From positions 868,001-932,000 of the forward strand of contig CAJZBQ010000021.1 of NCBI GenBank assembly GCA_914767885.1: a DNA stretch of 64,000 bases. The letters run 5' to 3'. Position 1 is the first letter of the stretch; every line of letters begins with the position of its first letter. Positions 33,296 through 43,924 of the stretch are shown here, piece after piece. The translations under genes were made by a program, and so were the position numbers. The notes beneath the pieces are model-generated. The model was not told the DNA's origin, searched no databases, and was given only the letters and a program-made list of their open reading frames with translations. This DNA comes from Blepharisma stoltei (Eukaryota > Ciliophora > Heterotrichea > Heterotrichida > Blepharismidae).

Positions 33296-36173
33296 ATGAG
33301 TTTAGTTCAGTCTCAAGTTCTTGGTGAGAAAATGATCCAAAAAATATCAGCAGATGAAGAATCGTTAAAAAATAGTTCACCGATTCAGCATCAAAAAACT
33401 AGTTGCAGTACACAGGACGACATGCAGAACAATAATGAAGCTCAACCATTAGAAGAATCAATGTGCATGTCTTATATCCTTCCAGACGAAGCTTTTCAAA
33501 TTCGTAATTTGGACACTGGTGAATTAATTGATATCCGCGATGAAAATGAAGACTCGTATGCAAGCAACGCGGCTAAAGTATTGAACCTAGAAAGGAGTCA
33601 ATCTGACATAGAAAGGTTCTATCAAGCTAGAAGAAGAATGAATGCCTCACTATGAGAAGCTGTGGAAAGAAATGATATAAATCATATTAAGCATCTATTG
33701 GATAAGAGAATTTATAGAGATGTTGTTGCACAAACGAATTCTAAGGGCCTGAATAATTGAACAGCTCTTCACTTACTCCCCCCCATCCTTGATCGAACGA
33801 CTCGCCATCGTTCGATCAAGGATGGGGGTTAAAAAATTTTTTTTGGGGAAAAAAATTTATATATAAAATAAAAATAAAAAAGTTTTTTTTTATGCTTTTA
33901 AATAAGAGGGTTAATAATTATTTTTATAGCAAAAATTGAATTAATTTCATAAGAATACCAACTTTTAATATTTTGATTTTCTGGTTACCTCTTTAAACTT
34001 TATAAATTTTGATTTGTTCTTTATTGAATCTTTGATATTTTTTTTTAAATTTTAGAGAATCTCTATTTTATTAGATTATTGAGTTTTTAAGCCTAGTTTG
34101 ATGAATAAATCACTTCTAATGGTTGATTTCGTAGCTTTTTGTCGTCTCAAAGCCTCTGAAAACAACTTCATTAGGCACATTTCCAAAGCTTTTGATAACT
34201 AATATATTTTTATATATATAAAAATTTGCATGATATGAAAATCGTTCGATCAAGGATTGGGGGGAGTTAGCAGCGGCAGATGGGTTTCAGGAAGCTTGCG
34301 AAACTCTTATAAGTAATGGAGAGGTAACAAACATTGACGCAAGAACAAGTATCAATAGAACCCCGCTTCATTTAGCCTGCTTGCATGGCCATTTATCTGT
34401 GGTCAAACTTTTAGTGAGGAATTTAGCTGAAATAAACGCTATAGATGATGACGGAAACACTCCTCTGCATTATGCTGTAATGAATGGGCATTCAAATATT
34501 GTTGACTGACTACTAAGGAAAAATCCTGATATCTCAATTGAAAATTACCAGCATAAGCCTGCACTTGAATGCGCCTTGAATTTTGATGTTTATAACTCAA
34601 TTATCGATTATTGCCAAAAGTTGAATATACCGCTTAAAATTAAACCTTTTTCGAGAACTCCTTTTCATTCAGTTTTACTTCACAATTCAAGAGAAGATCT
34701 TGTTAACAAACTATTGACAAAATGTTCAGCTAAACCTAGTTCAAAAGATCTAAAAACATTTAATGAGAGGCCGAAAAAAATGACCAGTCTTCATTCTAAA
34801 TCTCCTATAAGAAAATGCAAATCAATGAAGCCAATTATGTTCCCAGAAGATAGACATATCACTTCAAAGCTTGGACCGAGAGATTTTAAAGGGCTTTACC
34901 AGCTTGGCAAAGGCAGCTTTGGAGAAGTTTTCTTGGTTGAAAATAATACGACGATGGAAAAATATGCATTAAAAGTGCTTACTTCTCCTCTCTGTGAGCA
35001 AGCAAAGCTATTAGAAAAATTCCTATTTTTTACGCAAAAACCCGAACAAAAAATTTTGCAACATGAAGTTTTTAAGAAAAATTATTTGGTATATAAGTAA
35101 TAATTATTATAATGAAATCTCTAGCTAATTCTGTTTAATTTTTAAACAGCTTGCATTTTAAAACATAAATTTTCCATATTAAATTAATTTTTACTTCTCA
35201 ATTTTTACAAACGAGAATTTTGTTTAAATTTTGAAAAACAATTATTATAAAACTTATAAAATAATTTTTTTAAAAACAACTAAGACCGAGCAAATTTTTT
35301 TTTTGTTCTCTCACGGAAGGGGGAATTAGAAAAGAGAAAGTTTTGGAAAACAAACTGATAAAATATGCATGGACTGAAAGAAATATAATGCTCAATATTT
35401 CCCATCCCTTTATAGTGAAGTTGCATGGCTCTTTCCAAACTCCAGAAAAGTTATGCTTTATGATGGAATATTGCCCAGGTGGAGATTTAGGGACTCATAT
35501 AGCAAGAGAGCGAAGGTTTCCATTGGATAAAGCGAAGTTCTACTTATGTGAGGTAATCCTGGCATTAGAAGAACTTCATAAAAATGAAATAATTTTTAGA
35601 GACTTGAAGCCTGAAAATGTAATTTTGGATAATGAAGGCCATGCAAAGCTGACGGACTTTGGGCTATCCAAGGAAGGAATGATTGAGGGCCAGCTTGCGA
35701 AGTCTTTTTGCGGGTCAGTAGCTTATCTAGCTCCAGAAATGCTTAGAAGAGTAGGTCACACTAAAGCTGTTGACTGGTATTTGGTGGGTGTTCTGCTGTA
35801 TGAAATGCTGGTTGGGGTTCCCCCATATTATTCAAGCAACAGAGAACAACTGTTTAATAATATTCAAAGAGGAAAGCTCAAAATTCCTAGCACAATAAAC
35901 TCTGAAACAAAAGACTTCTTAAAGGAACTTCTGCAAAGAGACCCAACCAGGAGGCTCGGGTATCATAACGACGCCAAAGAACTAAAAGAGCATGCATTTT
36001 TACGAGATGTAGACTGGGCATCATTTATAAATAGATTAGTGACGCCACCGAAGGCGAGCCCGATTCGAAGAATGTTCAAATCCATCCCTCAGGAGCGAAT
36101 TTTCGGATTACTTGAAGATGAAGAAATAGTTGAGAGAAGAATAGAAGGATGGTCGTTTATTTCGCCTAGATAA
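33296..36173 (+). CDS. ankyrin-repeat AGC-type protein kinase
   Basis: After excising 33774-34267 and 34980-35326 the CDS is 679 codons (678 aa). Residues ~1-120 are disordered; about 120-260 hold ankyrin repeats (TALHLAAADGFQEACETL, TPLHLACLHGHLSVVKLL, TPLHYAVMNGHSNIVDWLL). A basic linker precedes the kinase: glycine loop GKGSFGEVFLV, VAIK-type Lys in YALKVL, catalytic loop FRDLKPENV, DFG, and a SFCGSVAYLAPEM activation segment. The conserved DWWSLG is DWYLVG here. The C-lobe ends near RLGYHND, followed by an AGC-like tail. Catalytic Lys and both Asp are present. Ankyrin plus AGC kinase fusions occur in ciliates and oomycetes; the substrate is unknown. Confidence 0.88.
33774..34267 (+). mobile_element. 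family II MITE-like IES
   Basis: A 494-bp IES inside an ankyrin repeat. Left tip TACTCCCCCCCATCCTTGAT with hairpin GATCGAACGA...CGTTCGATCAAGG, interior containing GTCGTCTCAAAGCCTCTGAA, right end CGTTCGATCAAGGATTGGGG ending GAGTTA. Excision gives TALHLAAADGFQEA, the ankyrin consensus. Confidence 0.92.
34980..35326 (-). mobile_element. decayed family I IES in kinase domain
   Basis: A 347-bp IES. The left end TACTTCTCCTCTCTGTGAGC is a mutated version of TAACTCCCCCCTCCGTGAGC; the interior keeps TAATGAAATCTCTAGCTAATTC, in inverted orientation; the right end is GGAAGGGGGAATTA. Excision gives YALKVLRKEKVLENKL, the expected kinase N-lobe, so function seems kept despite TIR decay. Confidence 0.88.
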
Positions 36174-36322
36174 TTATATTATAGATTAATCTTCACAGCA
36201 AGTTCCACAGATTTTCACTGCTAATTTTTGCCCAAAAGGTATATACTGTATTTAGCCAAATGCTAATAAAAATGATGCTTGCAAAATAAAGTCTGAATCT
36301 AATTGCCTATATCTGATTCAAT

Positions 36323-36742
36323 TTATAATAGTGTATAAGAGAGCCCATATCATATATAAGCACATACTTCTACAATTAAAAATATGAGTGTCAAAGCAGC
36401 GTTTTTGAAAACCAATGCGCAGATGAGTGTCATGACAAGTGCTCCTAAATAGATCGTTGTCGTAATCCACCTTTTCTTATCGAACATGGATTTAATTTGT
36501 CTTTTGAATCCGACTAGAAAGCCTGAACCGGCTATAGATACAACATTTGCGAGTGAAAAGCAAATGGCGAATGAATAAGGCTTTCCTGCAATCACTTTAA
36601 AAAGAGTCATCCATGCAAGGATTCCGAGAAGGAACCCCACTGCTGCGCAAATACCAAATCCTATTATTCTTTGCTGGAGAGTAAGAGAAGGGCATAGCTG
36701 GTCATCTTCCTCTTGTTTACGCAATCCAAAGTAGCTGGCCAT
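36323..36742 (-). CDS. SFT2/Got1-family vesicle transport protein
   Basis: 139 aa, reading the TGA at 36350 as Trp (C-terminus CAYIWYGLSYTLL). Four hydrophobic segments (about residues 27-47, 55-78, 92-110, 113-135) separated by short basic loops, with the family's FGICAAVGFLLG-like first helix, a central SLANVVSIAGSGFLVGFK, and the C-terminal YxLSY. SFT2 proteins act in retrograde fusion of vesicles with the Golgi. Length is typical. Confidence 0.82.
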
Positions 36743-36978
36743 ATTAATAACTCAAAAATATAAATATTAGTAGGAGAAACTATAATAAAGCAAAAATAAT
36801 TAAATCTGCAATAATTCAATCAAAAGCGCATTTAAAATATTGAGAGCCTTCAATAAAAATATTTAAATAAAATTTTAAACGAGATTAAGTTTTTAAGAAC
36901 ACATTGCTAAAGATAAGGTATTGAAAATGCATCTTTATTACTAGTTCTTTGCTTATTTAATTCTAATAATTTGTTAAG

Positions 36979-37743
36979 TTAAACTTCGACTTCCATTTCC
37001 TGGTTCAACGACTCAAGGACTCTTTCAATCTCTTTCTCGTCCACAAACTCAAACTGCTGACCTTGGCCCACAATTGCAACACTCACGCTCTTTCCATTCA
37101 ACTCTACATCCCCTTGTGTAGAAACTTTAACAGCTTTTATTGCATGCTTTACAAGTTCATCTCTAGTGGCTGCATAAAAATTACCTCCAGGGAAAGTTTC
37201 GAAATTCTTTTCCAAGTAAGTTTTGGCTGACTGGTTCCTTGATCCAATTGCATATGCATAATATTCATAAAAGTTTGCATCAGGGTTGGTTTCATAAATA
37301 TGAGGACCATGCTCCTAAATATTCTTTACGTCAAATCCAGCAACCAAACAGCCAGCGCCATAAGGCCTTTTACTTGATCTTTGGGTCTTGATTTGAGCTT
37401 TTTCAGAGAGCCTATTGATAAGTCTTCCAGGATTGCAATTGGTACCATAAGTGTACTTATAGTTTAGAGCTTCAGTTCTCAAGAATTTGCAGATGAGTCT
37501 TCCGTCAGCTGTAAGCCCAGAAAAGCAGAGACCAATATGATCGTCTATCATGTAGATTTTTTGCTGGTATTCTGCTAATTTTGATGGAGCTCTGTTTAAG
37601 GTGGCGAGGATTGCGTAAGTTTCCGATTTTAAGCCTACGCAGAGAGAGCCTTGCTTGATGGCTTCCATCGCATATTCGACCTGATACAAACGCCCTTGAG
37701 GACTCCAGGTTATACAATCGGTATCATATGGGCTTTTCAACAT
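36979..37743 (-). CDS. 20S proteasome alpha1 subunit
   Basis: 249 aa after removal of one 15-nt intron (37315-37329). The alpha-subunit signature is clear: SPYDTDCITWSPQGRLYQVE followed by YAMEAIKQGS. Also GLCFSGLTADGRL, the TQRSSKRPYGAG region, and GPHIYETNPDANFYEYYA-type sequence after the intron. The match to alpha1 (PSMA1/Pre5) rests on YAMEAIKQGS, TADGRL and PYGAG. It forms part of the outer ring of the 20S core. Confidence 0.92.
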
Positions 37744-38094
37744 CTTTATTAAATGCTAATAGAAGAAAAGCATTTCAAAGCTTGTTAAACAAATAATAAA
37801 TTAAATATGGGTATTTAGCCATGCTTGATAAGTGCTATTTCTCTTTTGGTCAATTTTGATTTTAAGTTTTGCCAGGACTTTGACAAAGCTCACCTCTTGC
37901 ATAATTTTAATAGTTCTAAAAACTCACACAACTTGTATCAGCTCCTTCTATAAAGCCAAAGCTACTTTTGGTGAGTATTGAAGTTATTCGTGCTCTTAAA
38001 TGGCTTTTTTTATTTTTCTTGCATAGATGTCTAGTTTTATTCATTATTAATTCAATTATCACCCGTAATATTGCAGGTCTGTTTTTCTGCATAA
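37744..38094. other. spacer between divergent genes
   Basis: 351 bp between the proteasome subunit and the LRR gene, transcribed away from each other. No element or gene seen; it should contain both promoters. Confidence 0.4.
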
Positions 38095-40038
38095 ATGTCT
38101 TATCAAGATGAAGTTCTTTTACAAAATTCCACCAATGAAGAATCCCTATCTACATATTTCAACAGTGATCTTGCTACTACAAAGTTAGGACATAAGTTAG
38201 TATCCCAGCGCGGCAGTTCAACTTTAAACTTGAGCGATGCATTCATAGGAGATGAAGGATGCAAAATGCTTGCCCAATATTTAAAAGAAAACCCAAATAT
38301 TCAAATTCTAGACCTAAGAGGAAACAACATATCCCAAGAAGGCTTAAAAGAGATACTTTATGCATTAAGAGCACCAAATAATATTTCTCAAATTTCTCTA
38401 GAATGAAATAATATTGGAAACGATCTCATGCTATTAAGTGAAACGTTGATGTACAATAGTACTCTTAAAAGCTTGGATTTGAGAAACAATAGAATTGGAC
38501 CAGAAGGGACAGGATTTTTAGCGAAATTAATAGAAAATAATAAAAGTCTAGTAAAATTAGACTTAAGATGAAATGAGCTAAGTGCGACCGGAGGTAGGAT
38601 TTTAGCAGAAGCACTGAAAAAGCCGCATACAATAAGCACAGTTGAGATCTCTGGCAATAAAATACCAGACGAGGTATGCCAAGAAATAGAGCAGTTTTTA
38701 AAAGGAATTTTTTCAGAACCCCGAACGAGCTCTCCAGGCAAGCTTAATAGAACATTTAAAAGTGAAATTGATTATGATGAAGAAGCCAAAACTAGGATAG
38801 AGATTCAAGCAATATCTTCTGCCAGAACGGAATCACGAATTAAAGAGCTTGAAATGCTTTTAGACCAAGAAAGCAGAAGAACGTATGAAATCCAAAGCGA
38901 ATTAATGAATGAGCTTGAACAAGAAAAACAAAAACGAAATTATGCAGAAGAAGAGTTTATAAATCACAAAGAAGAATGCTTACAGAAAGAAATGGAAACT
39001 AATAAAACAATTCAAGAATTAGAAACCAAAAATAATGAATTGATGAAAGAAAAAAAAAGTTTGGAAAATAAATTAGAATCCACACAGGATCAGTATCAGA
39101 AATATTTTACAATTGCACAAGAAAAAATACAAAACTTGGATGCAAGGTTGATTCAGCAACAGAAATTGAATAAACAGCTAGAAGAAAGTAGCAGAACTTC
39201 TCTTGAAAAAGCAAAACAGGAATATGAAGAAATCATTGAAGAAGTTAAGAAAGAAGCCCAAACAAAGATTAAAGCAGCAGATGACAGCCTGTCATATTTA
39301 AAAAAAGCTAAAGAAGAAATGGAATCGGAAACCAAAAGCTTAAGAACCCAAATATCGCACATGAAAATTTCTTACCATGATTCTATGGTTAAGCTTGAAA
39401 ATAAAGTTAGGGACGAAGAAACATCCAAATTCAATGCCACGCTTAAAGGGCTTGAATCTAGGATGAAATCTCTAGAAGAGGCAAGAGATGTATTAACTGA
39501 AAAAAATAAAGATTTGCAAAGAGAAGTAGTAACTAATGAGAAAAAAAGATTGGAACAAATTTTATCATTAGAAAAAGCAGTCAATCAGCTTAGAGAAGAA
39601 AAAGGAGAATTCCAAAGAGCAGCTCAAAAATTGCAAATGGCAAATGAAAATTTAAAGAATGAGCTGATAGAGATCAAAGGCAGCATAGAAAAATTGTATA
39701 ATGAGAAGGATGAGCTTATTAAAAGTCTTAATGAAAGAAAAGATGCACATATGAGGCAGATTGAAAAAGTATTGAATAAATAGATATGCAAAGAGCACGC
39801 TGAACAATTGAATAATATGGAAAAATCGAAAGAAATCGTTGAAGAAAAACTAGCTAATTCTATCAAGAAATTTAATAATGTTTTAAAAGATAGAGAAAAA
39901 GTAATGAAAGAGCATGTAATTTAGATGTAGGAACATTTATCAGAAATTCTAAAGCAAAAAAGTCAGTCTATTATACAAGAAACTATTCAAAGCCATTTGA
40001 GAAGTTTAGAATCAGAGTTTAAGCTCGAAAATATTTAA
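38095..40038 (+). CDS. leucine-rich-repeat plus coiled-coil protein (LRRC45-like)
   Basis: 637 aa with two 15-nt introns (39769-39783 and 39916-39930) that each contain an in-frame TAG; reading them as coding would truncate the protein at 39783. N-terminal ribonuclease-inhibitor-type LRRs (NIQILDLRGNNISQEGLKEI, LKSLDLRNNRIGPEGT, LVKLDLRWNELSATGG; Trp by TGA) occupy residues ~40-200. Residues ~230-637 are almost continuous coiled coil. This layout matches LRRC45, a centrosome/basal-body linker protein; other LRR-coiled-coil proteins are possible. Confidence 0.82.
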
Positions 40039-40167
40039 TAAATAATTAAATCTGGAACCAGTGAAATTTTGTAAATAAACTAAATAAATAAATGAATTAT
40101 CTAAGCTGGATAACTTTTATTAAATCAAATAAAGAGAAATATGAATAAGAATGGCCAAATTTAATAA

Positions 40168-40512
40168 ATGTTTTTAGCTAAAAGGATAGCAAGACTTACT
40201 CTCAAGCGTATGTATCAAGCTGACTATGTTGTGATGCCACGCTACGAAGGACATTGGAAAGATCCTGAAGAAGTGACTAAAAGACTCATAAATATCGTCA
40301 GAGCTCATGATAGAATCACTGATCCATCAACTGTGACGCCTGATGTCCCATTTTCTCAATTGGGTTTAGATGATTTGGATCTTGTGGAAATATTCCTTGA
40401 AGTTGAAAAGGATTTCTTTATGGAATTTGGAGATGAGCAGGTAGAACGCTTCAAATCTATCAATGATGCTGTCGAAGTTATATCCAATTACAGGTATGTG
40501 GATTCTTATTAA
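40168..40512 (+). CDS. mitochondrial acyl-carrier-protein-like protein lacking the Ser
   Basis: 114 aa. A short basic N-terminus (MFLAKRIARLTLKR) could be a mitochondrial presequence. Residues ~35-110 are an ACP four-helix domain: VTKRLINIVRAHDRI, VPFSQLGLDDLDLVEIFLEV, INDAVEVI. The phosphopantetheine attachment site, normally D-S-L, is D-D-L: the codon is GAT, not a Ser codon. The protein therefore cannot carry the usual prosthetic group. Mitochondrial ACPs (NDUFAB1) also act as structural subunits of complex I and Fe-S assembly factors, which could explain retention. Upstream ATGs are followed by stops, so 40168 is the best start. Confidence 0.85.
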   Translation: MFLAKRIARLTLKRMYQADYVVMPRYEGHWKDPEEVTKRLINIVRAHDRITDPSTVTPDVPFSQLGLDDLDLVEIFLEVEKDFFMEFGDEQVERFKSINDAVEVISNYRYVDSY

Positions 40513-40730
40513 GCTAAGATAGTTAATCATAAGTCGTTTGGGCTTGAAATGAGAATATTAGTAAATTATTATGTTTATGCAAAATGAGCGTATTTTTGGA
40601 AACTCTTTTAATACTTCATGAGTCATAAGCTATTCATAGCATTCCAAGCCTGAAAAATTAAATATAGGATTGCAAAGTAAGTAATACTCTTTACGAATAA
40701 TTCTATTTAAATTCTTATATTATCTTATTT

Positions 40731-41204
40731 TTATGCTTTTGTAAAATTTCCAACTATTGGTCTTTCAACTTCCAAATAATCTTCTAAGCTCATGGATACG
40801 GATTTAGTTCTCAATCCTGCATTGAAATTGATCGTTGTTCCTTGCAATTGCAATGAATTGTCCATATAAGTCTGAATTCCCCAAAGGCTCCCAAAAGGAG
40901 GTACAGCTCCAGGAATGCACCTTGTGCGGCTATTGACTTCTTCTTCAGTTGCAAATCTTATTTCTCTTACTCCTACTATTTTCTTCATTAATTTCCAGTC
41001 GAGCTTCCTTGAAGCTGACATAACAGCTAAAACCATTATTCCTGAAGTACAGAGAAGCATAGCTTTAGCGCCGCTTTCTAAACTTGTTCCTCTAATAGCT
41101 GCTGCTTCTTCACTGGTTCTTACAGGCTCATGTTCGGTTACAATTATATTCTTGCCTGCCAATTTTTGGATAAGTGAATTAAAAGTGGAGTTTTCTTCTT
41201 GCAT
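40731..41204 (-). CDS. YbaK/ProX-family aminoacyl-tRNA deacylase-like protein
   Basis: 157 aa. Motifs of the YbaK/aaRS-associated domain: HEPVRTSEEAAAIRG near the N-terminus, SGAKAMLLCTSG, a central SRKLDWKLMKKIVG with the family Lys, RFATEEEV, and CIPGAVPPFG, the substrate-loop GxVPPFG. Such proteins hydrolyse mischarged aminoacyl-tRNAs (typically Ala- or Cys-tRNAPro). The length is that of a free-standing domain. Complete without intron or TGA. Confidence 0.88.
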   Translation of the reverse strand: MQEENSTFNSLIQKLAGKNIIVTEHEPVRTSEEAAAIRGTSLESGAKAMLLCTSGIMVLAVMSASRKLDWKLMKKIVGVREIRFATEEEVNSRTRCIPGAVPPFGSLWGIQTYMDNSLQLQGTTINFNAGLRTKSVSMSLEDYLEVERPIVGNFTKA

Positions 41205-41638
41205 ATTAATTATTTATTCATAAAAAGATAAGGATAGTTTATTGGTAAAAATTTGAATAATTCAGTTCTAAATGATGAAGTTTAATATCATGATTGTATC
41301 AAAAAAATTCTAAAAATATTAAGTTTGGTGGCTTTAATCGATTTATCATGCTCAGATTAGCATATTGAAATATACTAATTATGGATAAAAATATTATATT
41401 ATAATTTGGAGAATTACTAAAATTCACTTAGATCGTAGCTGCAAATATGAGACTAAATTATTTCTTCCATTTTGAACACCCAGAAAACTTGGGTTTGATA
41501 ATTTCAATAATAAAAATCTTCTATTATTGCAGACAATACTTATTGGCCAAGTTATCTTTTATTAAAGATCACCAAAATTCACTTCACTTTTTCGGCATTG
41601 TGCTTATATACTTAGACTAAAATGAAAAGTATAAAAAA

Positions 41639-41710
41639 TGACTGTGAGGGGACTTGAACCCCCAGCCTTCTGATCCGAAGTCAGATGCGCTACCGTTGCG
41701 CCACACAGCC
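41639..41710 (-). tRNA. tRNA-Arg(TCG)
   Basis: A 72-nt cloverleaf on the minus strand: acceptor GGCTGTG/CACAGTC with one G-U pair and discriminator A, D-arm GCGCAACGGTAGCGC, anticodon stem TCTGA/TCAGA with loop CTTCGGA (anticodon TCG, reads CGA Arg), and T-arm GGGGGTTCAAGTCCCCT. No intron. Good internal A and B boxes. It sits between the YbaK gene and the AT-hook gene. Confidence 0.95.
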
Positions 41711-41848
41711 GGTATTATATCTAAATCAGTTTCGTATAAATAGTAAATAATAAAAAATTTCCAATTACATATGACAAGGCAATTTCTTGTTTTATCAAAA
41801 ATGAATCTCAAATTTATAATAAGAAAAAATACATATAATAAATTAGAA

Positions 41849-42735
41849 ATGGACCCTAAACAAATAGATGGAGAAGACCTGAAGCAACGGCTTTCCGAAA
41901 TCCTGGAATACCAATCTCTTAAACCGCCCGCATCTGATCCAGTTATAAACTCTACTCTCAATTCACAGCTTGAAAACCACATGGATGCACACCTCAACAA
42001 TTTAATGAGAAAAAATAGTGAAGAGATTAAAGAATCCCCTCCATCCCCAGGAAACCAGAAGAAAAGAGGCAGAAAACCTCTCCGTCCCAATGACCCAATC
42101 AAAAAGAAAACCGAAGAAAAAGACAAATACTGGCTTATCCCCCTTTCCATGAGCAAATAAATTTATTCGCTTGCAGGGGGGTTAATTTTTTTCATAATTT
42201 TTTAATATTAAAAGCATTTTTGTTCGCAGGTATTGAGGTTTTGCAATGTTTTGTTTGCCAACGGAGGAAGGGAATTAGAGTTTTCAGAGCCCATATGAAA
42301 TCCCAGTATTCGAAAATTAAACCGAGGCTTACGAAGGAAGATCAGCTGTTTTGGCTTGAATATTTAGGCTCGGAAGGAAAGCCAGGCAAAGGCAACAAAT
42401 TTTTATCATATGGCAAAAGATATAAAAACTTTTTATTTTCTCATCCAACTTTTGTTGCATATTTTAGGGATTGATTTACCAATCATGGACAAGATGATTT
42501 ATCAAAGAAAACACAACAAGGATCTGATTTATGATATGTTTACTATGATTATGCAAGCAAAGACTTGTTTAATTATATTCCTCATGGATCTTCATCTATT
42601 GACGGTCAAGACTCTCCTTTGAGCTGCACTTCTCCGCCTGAGCCTCAAGAAGAAGTTTTGCCAGACCCAGTTGACTTCTGCATGATAGATCCTAATGACG
42701 AGACTTACTTTGAGTCTTTTATCAATCAGATGTAG
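41849..42735 (+). CDS. AT-hook protein, function unknown
   Basis: 248 aa from ATG at 41849 (MDPKQIDGEDL); an in-frame ATG at 41771 would add 26 hydrophobic/basic residues and seems less likely. One IES (42136-42275) is removed, joining KYWLRVFRAHMKSQYSK. KKRGRKPLRPNDPIKKK is an AT-hook (R-G-R-K-P core), so DNA binding is likely. The C-terminal half (LFWLEYLGSEGKPGKGNKFL, YVYYDYASKDLF) is not recognised. Several TGA Trp codons. Likely chromatin-associated. Confidence 0.75.
42136..42275 (+). mobile_element. short, strongly decayed family I IES
   Basis: 140 bp between TA dinucleotides in the AT-hook gene. The left end TATCCCCCTTTCCATGAGCA keeps the hairpin in degenerate form (ATGAGCAAATAAATTTATTCGCTTGCAGG); the right end has TTTTGTTTGCC-ACGGAGGAAGGGAATTA. 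The central ~230 bp of the 390-bp form is lost. Excision restores the frame. Confidence 0.82.
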
Positions 42736-42812
42736 AGATGTATAAATTGGCTATGCTAACTATAATTGATAGAAGATTTATAAAAAAATGATTTTTCTGA
42801 TAATCAATAAAT

Positions 42813-43334
42813 ATGGTAGGCTGGTCTTTGAGCACGATTTTAACAGGAAAATTCATGAAAATATGGAGAATGGAAGGATTCATAAGGACTTTGGAAAGAG
42901 GAAGAGCAGTAAGATTTAAGAGCATCGAAGATGTGGCTGGTGCAAGAGATGTTGCAAAGTGTGTGGGGCAGGATCCTTATGGAAATAGATATTATCAAGA
43001 CTTCAATGCAGACGATTTTAATGAATCTCATAATGGAGAACGCTGGGTGGAGTTTGTTGATAGGCATGATATGTGACAAAAAGGAGATAGGATTCCACCT
43101 GAATGGCATGCATGACTTCATAAAATGGTAGATGAGCCACCTACAGCAGAGAGCACTCATTTTTATACACCATTTTTTAAAAAAAAGCACAGGACTTGTC
43201 CTTCAGGAACTCCAGCAGAAGTTGTTCCTCATGGACACTGGAATAATCCACATGCTAAACAATTTCAAAAGCATGTTAAAAGCGTTTTGTGCACAACTTG
43301 GGAGCCAGAACACAGAGAAAAAAGATATGATTAA
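42813..43334 (+). CDS. mitochondrial complex I subunit NDUFA12 (B17.2) homologue
   Basis: 173 aa. Family signature: VGQDPYGNRYYQDF, ERWVEFVDRHDM(W), PPEWHAWLHKMVDEPPT, matching the NDUFA12/B17.2 core (GxDxxGNxYYE, RWVEY, PPEWHxWLHxxxDxPP). The Trp after HDM is TGA. The C-terminal extension HWNNPHAKQFQKHVKSV is ciliate-specific or unrecognised. It is an accessory subunit of respiratory complex I. The start at 42813 gives a plausible N-terminal helix but no strong presequence. Confidence 0.92.
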
Positions 43335-43924
43335 GCCATTTAAACCTTTGAAATGGTAATAAATTAAAATTTTTTGATAAATTCATATCACAATATGAAA
43401 TTGCAATCTTAGAATAAATAAATTCAGAGCCGAGGTATCAAAAAATTTAATTTTTAATTTTTCTTTTATTGATTAGCCCTAATAATCTGTCTTTATCCAT
43501 AAAATTTATATTTTATATGCAAGCTGGTTAAAATTAAACAGAAATAGCTAGAGATTTCATTATACTAATTCTCACTCATGCATCAGAATGATTTTTCATA
43601 AAAATTTATTGTCAGACAAAAAAAGGATTTTTCCATAGTTTTGTTTACTCACGAGAAGGAGTTAATGTAAAATAATTAAATGAATAGAATAAGAGTTTTC
43701 AAGTTGAATGTCTATTATTTCAGAGATGTTTAAGAATTTATTTATATCGCATATTTTGCTCAATCCATTTCTCTAGGGAGCAATCTAACCCTCGTTGAAT
43801 TTGGAAGAGTTGCAAATACTCTTACTTTAGCTGGAATTGGCGACTATGCTTTTAGCAAAGGGTATATACTTATCTATTTTCATTATATATAGCTATCTTA
43901 TTCAAAGGTTAAACTTTGCTATAC
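43335..43924. other. spacer with a decayed MITE and a possible tiny ORF
   Basis: 590 bp between NDUFA12 and the HIBCH-like gene, which converge. About 43440-43665 is a decayed family I MITE (GTTAAAATTAAACAGAAATAG core, TTTTGTTTACTCACGAGAAG end). About 43745-43860 has a stretch that could encode SLGSNLTLVEFGRVANTLTL in one frame, but no start fits; probably not a gene. Confidence 0.4.

Noticed and set aside
39781-39930. Stop-codon readthrough or TAG as a sense codon in the LRR gene
   Set aside because: Each TAG is the end of a 15-nt GT...AG intron whose removal keeps the frame; TAG and TAA act as stops elsewhere.
41617-42156. 179-codon minus frame across the tRNA gene and the AT-hook gene
   Set aside because: It runs through the tRNA and antisense to a better supported gene; needs TGA codons to be rare by chance.
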